Source: Bacteroidia bacterium
GTDB lineage: Bacteria > Bacteroidota > Bacteroidia > Chitinophagales > JAUHXS01
DNA: 64,000 nucleotides
Direction of reading: 5' to 3'
Assembly: GCA_030426955.1 (NCBI GenBank)
Contig: JAUHXS010000003.1
Location: forward strand, 62,001-126,000
Position 1 is the stretch's first letter, and every line of letters begins with the position of its first letter. The notes under the pieces were generated by a model, which did no database searches, was not told where the DNA came from, and saw only the letters and a program-made list of their open reading frames with translations. The position numbers and the translations under genes were made by a program. Positions 1 to 10,301 of this stretch are shown piece by piece.

Positions 1-1025
1 GAAACCCAAAAGACACTACCAACCAATGCAAACAAGGCTACCAACCAAAGCAACGCCAACCCTCCTAGCGCACCTAAGTTCACTTTTTTCTTTGTCCCAA
101 TTAGTTTTGAAACAGCATATATCAATATAATGAGTGGCATAAATGCAACTGCAAGTGTAGAAAATGTAAAAACAGTTCCTTCAACTCCAGAGGTAAAGAC
201 AATACTTTGTAATGAATTTAAGATAGCATATGTACTCACTCCTCCAAAGCAGATGGCAATAATGAGACTAAAAAACACCAATGCTGCAATTATTGATATG
301 ATTACACTCGCAAAGCGAACAAAAATATTTCCTATTCTTAATATAATTTCACCTACTGCACTTAATAATTGCGTAAGCCCATTATGCCATTTACTTTTTT
401 CTGGGTCTGCGTTAAATTTTTTTTTAATATTGTCGACTTCTTCCTTTACTGTCTTTTCAATATTAGAAAGGTTGATGGGCTCTCCTTTCATTTCCATCTT
501 TTGAGCAGTCGTTTTAGCCTCTGGCATAGCTATCCAAAGAATAATGTATAAGATAAAGCCACTTCCAAAGAAGATAAAAGACAACAAAAAGGCTAATCTT
601 AACCATAGTGGCTCTCCAATTCCAAAATATGCGGTTAACCCAGAGCAAACTCCACCTAATATTCGATCATCTACATTTCTATACAGCCTTTTAGTAGTGT
701 AGCTTTGCTCACCACTTGATGTGTACTCTTGATTCTGACTAGTTGAGTTAGTAGTTTCTTCCTCATTACCAATATCTTCCGGACGTCCCATCTGATTGAT
801 AATATCATCTACATCTTTATCATTGATTACTTGCTTTTTACCATCGAGTTTTTCTTGCAACATCTCAGCAATCCTTGCCTCGATGTCTTCAACAATCTCC
901 TGACTACCGTTAATATTACTAAATCGGCTTTTGATCGCATCTAAGTATCTTTTTAAAACACCAAATGCATCTTCTTCAATATGAAATATAAAACCACCAA
1001 TATTGGCACTTACAGTTTTGTTCAT
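1..1025 (-). CDS. PspC-domain membrane protein (partial, runs off the left edge)
   Basis: Reverse-strand reading from ATG at 1025 (MNKTVSANIGGFIFHIEEDAFGVLKRYLDAIKSRF...YTTKRLYRNVDDRILGGVCSGLTAYFGIGEPLWLRLAFLLSFIFFGSGFILYIILWIAMPE) is a PspC domain; open at the window start, so absent from the ORF track; adjacent to padR. Confidence 0.85.
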   Translation of the reverse strand, partial: MNKTVSANIGGFIFHIEEDAFGVLKRYLDAIKSRFSNINGSQEIVEDIEARIAEMLQEKLDGKKQVINDKDVDDIINQMGRPEDIGNEEETTNSTSQNQEYTSSGEQSYTTKRLYRNVDDRILGGVCSGLTAYFGIGEPLWLRLAFLLSFIFFGSGFILYIILWIAMPEAKTTAQKMEMKGEPINLSNIEKTVKEEVDNIKKKFNADPEKSKWHNGLTQLLSAVGEIILRIGNIFVRFASVIISIIAALVFFSLIIAICFGGVSTYAILNSLQSIVFTSGVEGTVFTFSTLAVAFMPLIILIYAVSKLIGTKKKVNLGALGGLALLWLVALFALVGSVFWV

Positions 1026-1035
1026 CTCTTTTAGT

Positions 1036-1365
1036 TTACTGTTTTTTAGTTGTTAGTTCTACTGCATAATTCAAATCCTTCCACGTTTTGTGAAGCTCAT
1101 CGACAAAGAATTTTCCTTGCTCTGTCAACTGATAATATTTTCTAGGAGGACCAGATGTTGACTCTTTCCACTCATAACTTAAAAGACCCGCATTTTTAAG
1201 TCTTGTTAACAATGGATATAGTGTCCCTTCTACTACTAGCATTTTTGCCTCTTTCAGTGTTGCCAATATATCAGAGGCATATACCTCCCCTCTGGCGATA
1301 ATGGATAGAATACAATATTCCAAGACGCCTTTTTTCATTTGTACTTTTGTATTCTCTAAATTCAT
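1036..1365 (-). CDS. PadR family transcriptional regulator
   Basis: 109 aa; KKGVLEYCILSIIARGEVYASDILATLKEAKMLVVEGTLYPLLTRLKNAGLLSYEWKESTSGPPRKYYQLTEQG is a PadR winged helix; directly upstream of the PspC gene. Confidence 0.93.
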   Translation of the reverse strand: MNLENTKVQMKKGVLEYCILSIIARGEVYASDILATLKEAKMLVVEGTLYPLLTRLKNAGLLSYEWKESTSGPPRKYYQLTEQGKFFVDELHKTWKDLNYAVELTTKKQ

Positions 1366-1367
1366 AT

Positions 1368-2207
1368 TTAGTATTTTACATCTGCTGTTATTCCTATTCC
1401 TTTCATTATTAGCCTATCTTGCAACTTCCATGGGGCATGACTTGCATATCTTGAATAGGTTTTCCCTTTTATTAAACTTGTTGAAAAACCAATGTCTGAG
1501 CTTGGCAAAGTTCCAAGTTTCTGATAATACTCCAGACCAACAAAAAAGTCTCCGTCAATCCTAATATTGTATTCTTCTATGTTTATTGTGTTTCTTCCAA
1601 CCCCCACAGTCCTAACAATAATTGGTTTGGTTAAAATATTTTTATCAGGCATACCGTTTAAAGCATCATAAATATTTACTCTAAAGTACAGCGTATCATA
1701 CGGTGAAGTAGCAATACAAAAGCTAATATTTGAGATTACTGCATTCTTTAAATCATTTTCAATTAACAAGGCTACTTCGGCGCCCAATTCACTGGATCCC
1801 AAGCCAAACCATACTGATTGACTGCAAGCTTTAACGCCTAATGTCTTTGATTTGATCTTTTTTCTGGCTTTAACATCAATCGTTTCTAATTCAAATGACT
1901 TTGCCTTTAAGTAAACCACCCCGTTATTGTTATTAAGTGTGTTAATTAGATTATTTACTTCCAATTCAAATATCTCATAACCAATCATTGAAAATTTTAT
2001 ACGATCTGATCCTTGACAGTCTTTTAGGTCGAAGAGCCCGTCCTCATTAGAAGTAGTCCCTTTTACACGATTCGTCAATCCAACATTTACAAAAGCCAAA
2101 GGTTGTTTTGTCTTAGAATCTAAAATTTGTCCTTTTATATCACTAGCATAAATGGAGGTTATTGCTAAGAAGAACAGGAATATGTATACCGCAAATTTTT
2201 TCATCAC
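1368..2207 (-). CDS. Secreted protein with carboxypeptidase-like regulatory domain (CarboxypepD_reg-like)
   Basis: Signal peptide then IKGQILDSKTKQPLAFVNVGLTNRVKGTTSNEDGLFDL. Confidence 0.75.
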   Translation of the reverse strand: MMKKFAVYIFLFFLAITSIYASDIKGQILDSKTKQPLAFVNVGLTNRVKGTTSNEDGLFDLKDCQGSDRIKFSMIGYEIFELEVNNLINTLNNNNGVVYLKAKSFELETIDVKARKKIKSKTLGVKACSQSVWFGLGSSELGAEVALLIENDLKNAVISNISFCIATSPYDTLYFRVNIYDALNGMPDKNILTKPIIVRTVGVGRNTINIEEYNIRIDGDFFVGLEYYQKLGTLPSSDIGFSTSLIKGKTYSRYASHAPWKLQDRLIMKGIGITADVKY

Positions 2208-2322
2208 GATACAAACATATATATTTTTATAGTACTATGCAATACAAAGTACCTTTTTTAACAAAATTTAACACTTAGGTCTACTTTTCCTGTTTAATAA
2301 AGTGAGAGTAGTATGTAAAATA

Positions 2323-2355
2323 CCACTATTGCGCGTTTTAAACGCGTAATAGTGG
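2323..2355. terminator. Near-perfect inverted repeat CCACTATTgCGCGTTT-t-AAACGCGtAATAGTGG downstream of nadK
   Basis: Stem of 15 paired positions with one mismatch; intergenic; followed on the minus strand by TATTTTA. Confidence 0.4.
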
Positions 2356-2413
2356 CAGGGAATTAGGATTTATTTTTTAAAACTTTACTCTTAGACATTG
2401 AACATTGGTGTAG

Positions 2414-3280
2414 CTAATTACGTTTATCTAAACCCCAGACCAGTTTGTTACGTAGCGTCTGAGAGAAGCTTGTATCAGGGAGCTTAATCAGGTTAAAGGA
2501 AAAGTTGGCTTTCTTTACCAAGAGCTCGTAAGAAGAATCAATCGTTTTAAAACGAGAATCTAACGTACAAAGGAACTTCTTACCCATATCCTCTTCAATT
2601 TTAAAGGAAATCACAGAAGTTTCTGGTACTACGACTGGTCTAACATTTAAATTATGTGGAGCTACGGGTGAAATAACAAAGCTATTACTACTCGGAAAAA
2701 TGATAGGTCCCCCACAACTGAGTGAGTAAGCAGTAGACCCAGTAGAAGTTGCAACAACAATACCATCTGCCCAATAAGAGTTTAAAAATTCTCCATCAAT
2801 ATAAGTATGAATCTTAATCATTGAGGAGGTATCTTTTTTGTGAATGGTGAAATCATTCAATGCAAAATTATTGCCCTCAAAAAGGCCCTCTATATTGCTT
2901 TCTAAGCATAGTAATGATCTCTTTTCTAGAAAAAATTTATTGTCCTTTATTTGATTAAGAGATTTCTCAATATCCTCTCTTGCTATATTAGCTAAAAAGC
3001 CTAGCTTTCCCGTATTAATACCTAATACGGGAATATTAGAATTTCTAATTAGCGTAACGGTATCTAGCAACGTTCCATCACCACCTAGAGTCAAAACGTA
3101 GTCTGGAGCATACTTGATCAAATCTTTGTGTGACCTAAAGATATTTTCACTTTCAAGTTGCTTCAAGTTACCGTGAACTGCGTATTGTAATTGGTTATTC
3201 TTCAAAGTCTTGATCAAAGACTTAATTGTCTCAATATCTTTGACTTTAGGAACTCTTGAATAGACAGCAACCTTTTTCAC
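2414..3280 (-). CDS. nadK: NAD kinase
   Basis: LTLGGDGTLLDTV, GINTGKLGFLA, DGIVVATSTGSTAYSLSCGGPI motifs of ATP-NAD kinase. Confidence 0.95.
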   Translation of the reverse strand: MKKVAVYSRVPKVKDIETIKSLIKTLKNNQLQYAVHGNLKQLESENIFRSHKDLIKYAPDYVLTLGGDGTLLDTVTLIRNSNIPVLGINTGKLGFLANIAREDIEKSLNQIKDNKFFLEKRSLLCLESNIEGLFEGNNFALNDFTIHKKDTSSMIKIHTYIDGEFLNSYWADGIVVATSTGSTAYSLSCGGPIIFPSSNSFVISPVAPHNLNVRPVVVPETSVISFKIEEDMGKKFLCTLDSRFKTIDSSYELLVKKANFSFNLIKLPDTSFSQTLRNKLVWGLDKRN

Positions 3281-3283
3281 AAC

Positions 3284-4678
3284 TTAAATATCTATCTTAA
3301 AATGTAAAAATAAGCCTTTTTCATTCAATTTATTGATAGAGAACTCCACCCTCAGTACCATGTCATAATACGTAACAAAGTCAACTCCAATACCGCCCCC
3401 TATTAATAGCTCATTATTTAAGGGATTCTGAGCAAAATAGTATTCATCGTGCACGTAACCAATGTCTAAGTAAGCTTTTATATATGTACCCAAGGGTATT
3501 GTACTAAACTTGGAAAACGCATTCGATTTTAATTTAGATTGAAAACCATTGAACAGTTGATACTTTACTGTGGATTTAAACAAACTATAATGCTGTCCAT
3601 CAATCACATATAGTTCATAACCTCTAACAAAGTCTTGCCGATAACCAAAGGCCAATTGGTTGTAATAAGGTTGTTTTCTCGGAAAAGAAATCTTTGATTT
3701 GAGTTGTGATGCCGCATAAACTTTTTGCCCTAATGGCTTATATAATCCCAAACTTGCCGTGATGGAGGTCATTGACAAATCATTAAAGATCCCCAGTCCT
3801 TTTTGATTTAGTTCCAACTCAAAGTGTCTTCCACTTAAGGGGTAATACCTTACATCTCGATGATCTTCTTCAAAAGAGTAGTTTAGTTCAAAAAACCGTT
3901 GGAATACTCTCCCTTCTAGGAAGAAATCTTTATTCATAGTTGCAACAGTATCTCCTATCTTATTTTGGTCAAACTCTAGAGATAGGGTATGTTTATAGTT
4001 AATAGATCTTCTGTAAAAGAAGTCTACTCCCGAATAAAATCGATCTCTTACAAAATCAGGATGTTCATAAAAAGGTTGCTTGTTATCAATTGTGGCATAA
4101 GGTATTTGCTTAGTTCTTGAGAAGTGAATAAAAGGCTGTACCGCTAAAGTTTGTTGTTTGTTAAAATAGGGACTCTTGTAATAGAGTTCAAATTTTTGTG
4201 TAAACCCAAACTGAGTGACCAATTTAAGTCGATCGCCTCTTCCTGATAGGTTGTTGTGTCTAAAACGTATTCCATAATCTAGCCTTGATAAATCTCGACC
4301 CATCTCCTCCCACCAAACATTAAAGTTTCTATCGGCTAGCTCAAGTATTGGTGCTGGGAAGACATACCATCTTTCAACAACGGTTATATAGGCAGTAACA
4401 TGATTATTGTTCCAATCCTTCAAAAGGATTTCAACTTCAAGAAATAAACCAGTATTAAATAGTTGTTGTTCGTTTTTTTCTAAAACAGAAAAAATAGACT
4501 TGAAAGATATTGTATCATTGGGCCTTATGGATAATTCTCGTAGAATTAAACGCTCCTTGGTTTTGAAGTTTCCTTCGATCGTAATACGATCTATTATTAC
4601 ATGACCATTAGCATTATTGCCAAAGGAAATTTTGAAAAGAATCGAAAAACAGCAAATAAAAAATAGCGCCTCCTTCAA
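3284..4678 (-). CDS. POTRA/Omp85 (BamA/TamA-like) outer membrane protein
   Basis: 464 aa; N-terminal POTRA-like IDRITIEGNFKTKERLILRELSIRPNDTI, then beta-barrel ending FSINKLNEKGLFLHFKIDI. Confidence 0.75.
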   Translation of the reverse strand: MKEALFFICCFSILFKISFGNNANGHVIIDRITIEGNFKTKERLILRELSIRPNDTISFKSIFSVLEKNEQQLFNTGLFLEVEILLKDWNNNHVTAYITVVERWYVFPAPILELADRNFNVWWEEMGRDLSRLDYGIRFRHNNLSGRGDRLKLVTQFGFTQKFELYYKSPYFNKQQTLAVQPFIHFSRTKQIPYATIDNKQPFYEHPDFVRDRFYSGVDFFYRRSINYKHTLSLEFDQNKIGDTVATMNKDFFLEGRVFQRFFELNYSFEEDHRDVRYYPLSGRHFELELNQKGLGIFNDLSMTSITASLGLYKPLGQKVYAASQLKSKISFPRKQPYYNQLAFGYRQDFVRGYELYVIDGQHYSLFKSTVKYQLFNGFQSKLKSNAFSKFSTIPLGTYIKAYLDIGYVHDEYYFAQNPLNNELLIGGGIGVDFVTYYDMVLRVEFSINKLNEKGLFLHFKIDI

Positions 4679-4692
4679 CTTTGGAAGGCTTT

Positions 4693-5358
4693 TTATACAT
4701 TCAAGTAATGCATCAGAGAATCATAACGATCTTTTAGTTGATCTAAGTGATCTGACTCATGATAGTAAGCAGATACTTCATATTCAAATCGCTCGAATGT
4801 TGCCAAAATATGACTGATATCTGTCTTATTTACTTTAATGTTCACAATCATCTTTGTAGAGTTTGGAGGCATTAAAGTTTGTACGCTTAGCAATCTTGCA
4901 TCATTAGATTCTACAATTCGTGAAATCTCAGATAAGGAATAATCGTTTTGATTAATGGATAACATAATAATTCCTCCTGGCTCTGCTGTCGAGTTGAGCT
5001 TTCCAAAAAAAGCTACCAACCTGTCTAGGGTTATACAACCCAAATATTGCTTTTCCTTGACGGAAAGGACAGGCACAATTGTTAGCTTCAATTCATTAAC
5101 TACCTTGATTACCTCATAAATATGCTGATTCTCATTTACATAAGGCTTTACCAAAGAAAGAGAATGGTTTCCTATTGGCTCGTCAGGTTCATTTAAGTCT
5201 ATAATATCATCTTCACCGATCAGGCCTAAGAACTGCTTATTATTAACAATAGGAAGATGGCTTACATGAAATTCATTCATAAAACTCAACGCTCTAGTTC
5301 CTGAATCAGAAGTTTTTAAAGGCGGAATAATGTCAGATATTAAATCTAATGCAGTCAT
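4693..5358 (-). CDS. CBS domain protein
   Basis: Paired CBS-like segments (SDSGTRALSFMNEFHVSHLPIVNNKQFLGLIGEDDI; ENQHIYEVIKVVNELKLTIVPVL) plus ACT-like tail; 4-bp overlap with the upstream hydrolase. Confidence 0.8.
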   Translation of the reverse strand: MTALDLISDIIPPLKTSDSGTRALSFMNEFHVSHLPIVNNKQFLGLIGEDDIIDLNEPDEPIGNHSLSLVKPYVNENQHIYEVIKVVNELKLTIVPVLSVKEKQYLGCITLDRLVAFFGKLNSTAEPGGIIMLSINQNDYSLSEISRIVESNDARLLSVQTLMPPNSTKMIVNIKVNKTDISHILATFERFEYEVSAYYHESDHLDQLKDRYDSLMHYLNV

Positions 5359-6116
5359 ACAGTGCCTTTTGATAGGAACTGCTCTAGAATGACATTAAAT
5401 TCTTTTGGTTTCTCCATCATTGCTGCATGTCCACATTTTTCAATAAATTCCAACTTTGCGTTTTCTATTAAACGTTCAAATTCTTTTGCTACGTATGCCG
5501 GTGTTATATTGTCATCACTTCCCCAAATCAAGTAAACTGGGCACTTTATTTTGCCCAATTCCTTGCTAAGGTTGTTTTTCATAGCCGACTTTGCCATAGA
5601 TATAACGCGTATTGCCTTGGCTCTATTGTTAACAATCTCAAATACTTCATCAACCAATTCTTTTGTGGCGGTTTTAGGATCATAAAAAGTATATTCCGTT
5701 CGCTCTTTAATATAATCGTAGTTCCCTCGTTTAGGGAATGATCCACCTAATGAATCTTCAAAAAGCCCAGAACTTCCAGTCAATGTCAATGTCTTGATTA
5801 CTTTGGGGTATTTAAGCGTAAACATTAGGGCAACATGTCCTCCCAATGAATTTCCAAGTAGGTTAACCTCACTATACTTTCTGCTTTTTACAAACTTATT
5901 GACATATTTTACCAATCCAGTAAGATTCGAATCAAATAGAGAAAGATCATAAATGGGCAAAATGGGAATCACAACCTTATGTGTTTTAGAAAACTTTTCC
6001 AATACATGCTCAAAGTTGCTCAATGCACCAAATAGTCCATGCAAAAGCAAAAGTACCTCACCCTCACCCTCTTCGATAAACTTGAACTTTTTTTCTTCCT
6101 TTATTTCATAATTCAT
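5355..6116 (-). CDS. Alpha/beta hydrolase
   Basis: LLLLHGLFGALSNFE, NLLGNSLGGHVALMF nucleophile elbow, CGHAAMMEKP catalytic His. Confidence 0.92.
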   Translation of the reverse strand: MNYEIKEEKKFKFIEEGEGEVLLLLHGLFGALSNFEHVLEKFSKTHKVVIPILPIYDLSLFDSNLTGLVKYVNKFVKSRKYSEVNLLGNSLGGHVALMFTLKYPKVIKTLTLTGSSGLFEDSLGGSFPKRGNYDYIKERTEYTFYDPKTATKELVDEVFEIVNNRAKAIRVISMAKSAMKNNLSKELGKIKCPVYLIWGSDDNITPAYVAKEFERLIENAKLEFIEKCGHAAMMEKPKEFNVILEQFLSKGTV

Positions 6117-6306
6117 GGTAAGTGTGATTTACTAACTTGTTAGCCAAAAATAAGATATATAAATGGTAAAATAAAGATGCCCCATATTAAATAATACTTA
6201 ACAAGTGTCAAAGAATAAAGCATTACAACCTTTATGGCACTATTATATATTGCTCCAGCTTATATATTTTATCCGTTTATTTTCATAAATTAGTAATGAG
6301 CGACTG

Positions 6307-7494
6307 ATGAGAATATTTAATACAACAAGAATTTTTTGTCTTTTATTTGCCTGTTTGCTTTTCTATCAAACGAAACTTTCTGCTGCTGGTAAAATTTACC
6401 ACGATCTAGAGGAAGCATTAAAAGAGCCTGAAAAAGTAAAACACCTTTCCTTAGCACGGAAAAATCTATCTACTGTCCCTTCTAGTATTGCTCAATTAAA
6501 GAATCTTGAAACACTTATTTTGAGTGGCAATGAACTTGAGAATTTACCAAATGAAATTGGTAGTCTTTCTAACTTAACGATGCTGAATGTGGGAAAGAAT
6601 AAACTAACTGCCTTACCAGCAAGTATTGGAAATTTGAAGAATCTAGAGAAGCTTATTTTAACAAAAAATAATTTAAAAGAGTTACCGAGCGAAATCATCG
6701 ACCTATCAAAACTAAAACTTCTTGATGTAAGTTTTAACAATGTAAAAGCCCTACCAGATAGCATCAATAAGCTAGAAAATATAAAATATTTATATTTTTC
6801 AGCTAACAAAATCAAAACACTTCCAGAGGAGATCAGCCAGCTCAGTAGCCTTCAAAAGATTAGTTTTTGGCACAATAAGATTTCAACTATACCAAGCAAC
6901 ATCGGGGATCTCAGCAATCTACAGCTATTAAACTTAGGCTTTAACAAAATTGATGTCATTCCCAACTCCATTGGTAGCCTGACAAGGCTCAACACACTTG
7001 TACTCTCGGATAATAAAATAGAAGTGCTGCCTGAATCATTTTACGATCTGAAAAGCCTGAGAAAAGTAGATCTTGAATATAATAAGCTAACGGACATTTC
7101 CCCTAAAATTGGAGATTTAACTAATCTGGTAGATGTAAATCTGCATGCCAACAAACTAACTGCTATACCTAGTGCTATTGGCAATTTGAAAAAGCTTGAG
7201 ATGTTGGACTTGGATGTAAATAAAATTTCTTCGATTCCAGAGGAATTTGGTCAACTGGAAAATTTACATGATCTATTCTTGCATAACAATTTGCTTACTA
7301 GTCTGCCTAGTTCTATAGGTAATATTAGCACTCTTCGAAGATTAGACATTAGTTATAATAAAATTTCTGACTATGAGACCTTATCTTTGCCTCGTTATTT
7401 AGATTTGGTATATTTGATCGGGAATAAAATTCCTGACGAAAAAGAGGATGCTGTAAAAGATTTAATTGGCTTGAATACTAAGGTTTACTTTTAA
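6307..7494 (+). CDS. Secreted leucine-rich repeat protein
   Basis: Signal peptide followed by consecutive ~23-aa LRRs (LxxLxxLxLxxNxLxxLPxxIGxL). Confidence 0.92.
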   Translation: MRIFNTTRIFCLLFACLLFYQTKLSAAGKIYHDLEEALKEPEKVKHLSLARKNLSTVPSSIAQLKNLETLILSGNELENLPNEIGSLSNLTMLNVGKNKLTALPASIGNLKNLEKLILTKNNLKELPSEIIDLSKLKLLDVSFNNVKALPDSINKLENIKYLYFSANKIKTLPEEISQLSSLQKISFWHNKISTIPSNIGDLSNLQLLNLGFNKIDVIPNSIGSLTRLNTLVLSDNKIEVLPESFYDLKSLRKVDLEYNKLTDISPKIGDLTNLVDVNLHANKLTAIPSAIGNLKKLEMLDLDVNKISSIPEEFGQLENLHDLFLHNNLLTSLPSSIGNISTLRRLDISYNKISDYETLSLPRYLDLVYLIGNKIPDEKEDAVKDLIGLNTKVYF

Positions 7495-7510
7495 ATAAAA
7501 ACAATCACTT

Positions 7511-8332
7511 ATGAAAAAGATATTTTCTGCAATTGTTATGATTATTTTTGCTATCCATGTTTTTGCAGGAGATGGCGTATTCACTGACTTAAATGAAGCT
7601 TTAAAAACACCTGCAGATGTTATTTCTTTAAATCTTAGCGGCAAGGAGTTGATTAAATTTCCAGAAGGAATTTTTGCCATGACCAATATGAAAGTCTTAA
7701 ACCTCAGTGGTTGTGCTCTGAGAAAACTACCTCCTGAGATTAGCAAACTAACAAAGCTGGAAGAACTTTATTTATGGCATAACGACTTAAGAAAATTGCC
7801 TAAGGAAATAGGTGAATTGCATCACCTAAAAAAACTAATCGTCAGTAGAAACGAATTTAAGAGATTTCCAGAGACTATCAATGAATTAGTTTATCTAGAA
7901 GAGTTTGATGCATCTGCAAATCACTTGGAGGAATTACCTAACATGTCTAAAATGTTTGCTTTAAAAGATTTAAAATTGGTCATTAATGCCTTTGAAGAGT
8001 TTCCTGTAAGCGTTTGCTCTATCAAAAGTTTAGAAAAGCTTGATTTGGGAGCTAATTTTTTCAGCGTCGTACCTTCCGAAATTGGGAAGCTTACCAATCT
8101 TAGAGAGCTTTCTTTATGGGATAACTCTATTGATGAATTGCCTAAGGAAATTGGGGACTTAAAAAAACTTGAAGTCCTGACTTTGAGTGAAAATGATCTT
8201 AAGTCCTTACCCAAGGAAGTGTCTAATTTGCCAAACCTTAACAGCTTGAGATTGTTACATAACTTCTTGTCAGAAGCCTCGCAAGCTGAAATTAAATCTT
8301 GGGTTGGAAACGAAGTAGAGGTTACCTTCTAG
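7511..8332 (+). CDS. Secreted leucine-rich repeat protein (tandem paralogue)
   Basis: Signal peptide, shared leader DLNEALKTPADVISLNLSG with upstream gene, then LRRs. Confidence 0.92.
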   Translation: MKKIFSAIVMIIFAIHVFAGDGVFTDLNEALKTPADVISLNLSGKELIKFPEGIFAMTNMKVLNLSGCALRKLPPEISKLTKLEELYLWHNDLRKLPKEIGELHHLKKLIVSRNEFKRFPETINELVYLEEFDASANHLEELPNMSKMFALKDLKLVINAFEEFPVSVCSIKSLEKLDLGANFFSVVPSEIGKLTNLRELSLWDNSIDELPKEIGDLKKLEVLTLSENDLKSLPKEVSNLPNLNSLRLLHNFLSEASQAEIKSWVGNEVEVTF

Positions 8333-8386
8333 CTTATTAATGGTAAAGCTTTCATTACCTAAAGTAAAAGAATAATCAGGGATACT

Positions 8387-10219
8387 TTATCTAATAAGCT
8401 GAATGTTTTTTTGAATGATGATGGGCGTTTCAAAATTGTCTTTTCCGATTAGTGAAATAACATAAATTCCTGATTCTTTGGTCTTTCCGTTTTCTTTTCC
8501 GTCCCAAAAGGCACCTCTGTTTTGATCTTTGTATAAGAGAGATCCATGCCTGTCATAAATTGACCATGTAAACTCTTTAAGTGAGACTAACCCATGAATA
8601 ACATATTGGTCATTATATCCATCATTGTTTGGGGAGAAAGCATTAGGCAAGTATAATTCACATAATGACTTGTGAACATTTACAGTATCTTGAGTAATGC
8701 AGTTGCCAATATTTCCTTGCACGATGTAGACTCCCTCATCACTTATTGATATTGGGCTTCCTGTAGCTTCATTATTCCATTCATAATTATCTGTATTCCC
8801 GATAACATTTACAGACAAAGACGAACCTTCACAAATTAATGTGTCGTTTTGAAGTATCGTTAACTCAGGGTTTATAGTCATTATTTTAATACTATCTAGT
8901 GCAAAGCATCCTTCTTTGTCAAATACCGATAAAAAATATTTGATACTATCTTGTGGTTGGCAAATTGGGAAAAATTTCGTGGAATCATCAAGGTATTTTC
9001 CTGTATTCCACTTTACATAGTCTAGTTCAACATTAGATGTATCAAAGAACAATACCAATTCTTCATTTTTACATATCGTTGTGTCATTAGGTAATGATAT
9101 GTTGTACGGTTTCTCTCCTAGTGTAATAATGACTGCTGTTGTGTCAAATAACTGTCCATCAATGCAGTTTGGGGTTGTGCCAACGATTAAAGTTACTTCA
9201 TACCTTCCTGCTGATTGATAATGGTGCACTGGATATTTTAGATTACTAGTTTGCCCATCTCCAAAGTCCCAATGCCAAGATACTATTAGTCCATCGCTAT
9301 TATCTTCAAAAGATACCTGTTTGGGGAATAGGCACTCAGAAGTATCCGACTCAAATTCGCTAGCTATGTTAGCTGTAATTCCAATGTAAGAGAAGTTAGC
9401 CATATCATATGAACCCACTGGAGCCAATCCTGGCTTTAATGTGTCCAAAAAAACATTTTTTCTTGTCTCAAGATTATACTGTATGAGCACTGTACTGTCC
9501 TCATTGCCTTGATAATAGTATAGGTTGGCATCTGCCCCCATTGCCAAGCCTCCCATGAAGTGTCCAGGAAATGGTCTAGCATAACCATCGCCAGGGGTAT
9601 CTACTACGACAATATTGCCAGATGTGTCGAAAGCCATAGCAGCACAATCTGTCAAAAAATAAAAGTTACAATCCTTATGATTATATGCGTAATCATAGAA
9701 TGGAATGCAGTTTCCTAGCCTAATATCAATTGGAAATTCTTTTATTATTTCATATTTCTTAACATCATAGGCTCGTATTTTTCCATCTACGTGAAATACC
9801 CAATATCTTCCCCTATTATCAAAACAACCTCTATATGCGCCTTCCAAAACCCCAAAGTAAGATGTCAAGTCGGTAACATTACCCTCGTAGTCTATTCTGA
9901 CTATCTTGCCTGGCTCCCCCTGAGGACCTTTTTTCATCTTTATCGCATAAAGGAAGCTATCAAGAGCATTAGCGGCAAGTGCGTTAATGATAGTATCTTC
10001 ATGAAGAGGCAACTCAAAAAGTATGGTATCTTTTAGTGTGCCTGAATTTGCAGTGTAGTCATTTGTTCGATGGATATATCTAGCTCCTTCAAAGTTTCCA
10101 TTTTTTGAGGTAACAACGGAATATAAAGATCCGTCAATCGGGAACTTAACAGTGGCTTCTTGGGCAGAAAGATAAGTTATTGAAGGTATTGATAAAAAGA
10201 TAATGAACTTCCAATTCAT
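8387..10219 (-). CDS. PKD-domain protein with gliding-motility (CHU_C, T9SS type B) C-terminal domain
   Basis: PKD segment VSWHWDFGDGQTSNLKYPVHHYQSAGRYEVTL; C-term YLPNAFSPNNDGYNDQYVIHG...WSIYDRHGSLLYKDQ...GIYVISL. Confidence 0.88.
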   Translation of the reverse strand: MNWKFIIFLSIPSITYLSAQEATVKFPIDGSLYSVVTSKNGNFEGARYIHRTNDYTANSGTLKDTILFELPLHEDTIINALAANALDSFLYAIKMKKGPQGEPGKIVRIDYEGNVTDLTSYFGVLEGAYRGCFDNRGRYWVFHVDGKIRAYDVKKYEIIKEFPIDIRLGNCIPFYDYAYNHKDCNFYFLTDCAAMAFDTSGNIVVVDTPGDGYARPFPGHFMGGLAMGADANLYYYQGNEDSTVLIQYNLETRKNVFLDTLKPGLAPVGSYDMANFSYIGITANIASEFESDTSECLFPKQVSFEDNSDGLIVSWHWDFGDGQTSNLKYPVHHYQSAGRYEVTLIVGTTPNCIDGQLFDTTAVIITLGEKPYNISLPNDTTICKNEELVLFFDTSNVELDYVKWNTGKYLDDSTKFFPICQPQDSIKYFLSVFDKEGCFALDSIKIMTINPELTILQNDTLICEGSSLSVNVIGNTDNYEWNNEATGSPISISDEGVYIVQGNIGNCITQDTVNVHKSLCELYLPNAFSPNNDGYNDQYVIHGLVSLKEFTWSIYDRHGSLLYKDQNRGAFWDGKENGKTKESGIYVISLIGKDNFETPIIIQKNIQLIR

Positions 10220-10301
10220 AACTATGTTGCTTTTGTATAGCTATGAATATATTTTGATTCCTATTTAAGTCTAAAAGAGCTTTTGATTTATTATGCTAAG
10301 T

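Noticed and set aside
130-504. 124-aa plus-strand ORF (and 369..551)
   Set aside because: Lies antisense to the PspC gene, whose frame is open to the window edge and has a recognisable domain; translation has no family resemblance.
6492-6815. 107-aa minus-strand ORF inside the LRR gene
   Set aside because: Mirror of the LRR codon pattern; same effect at 7921..8214.
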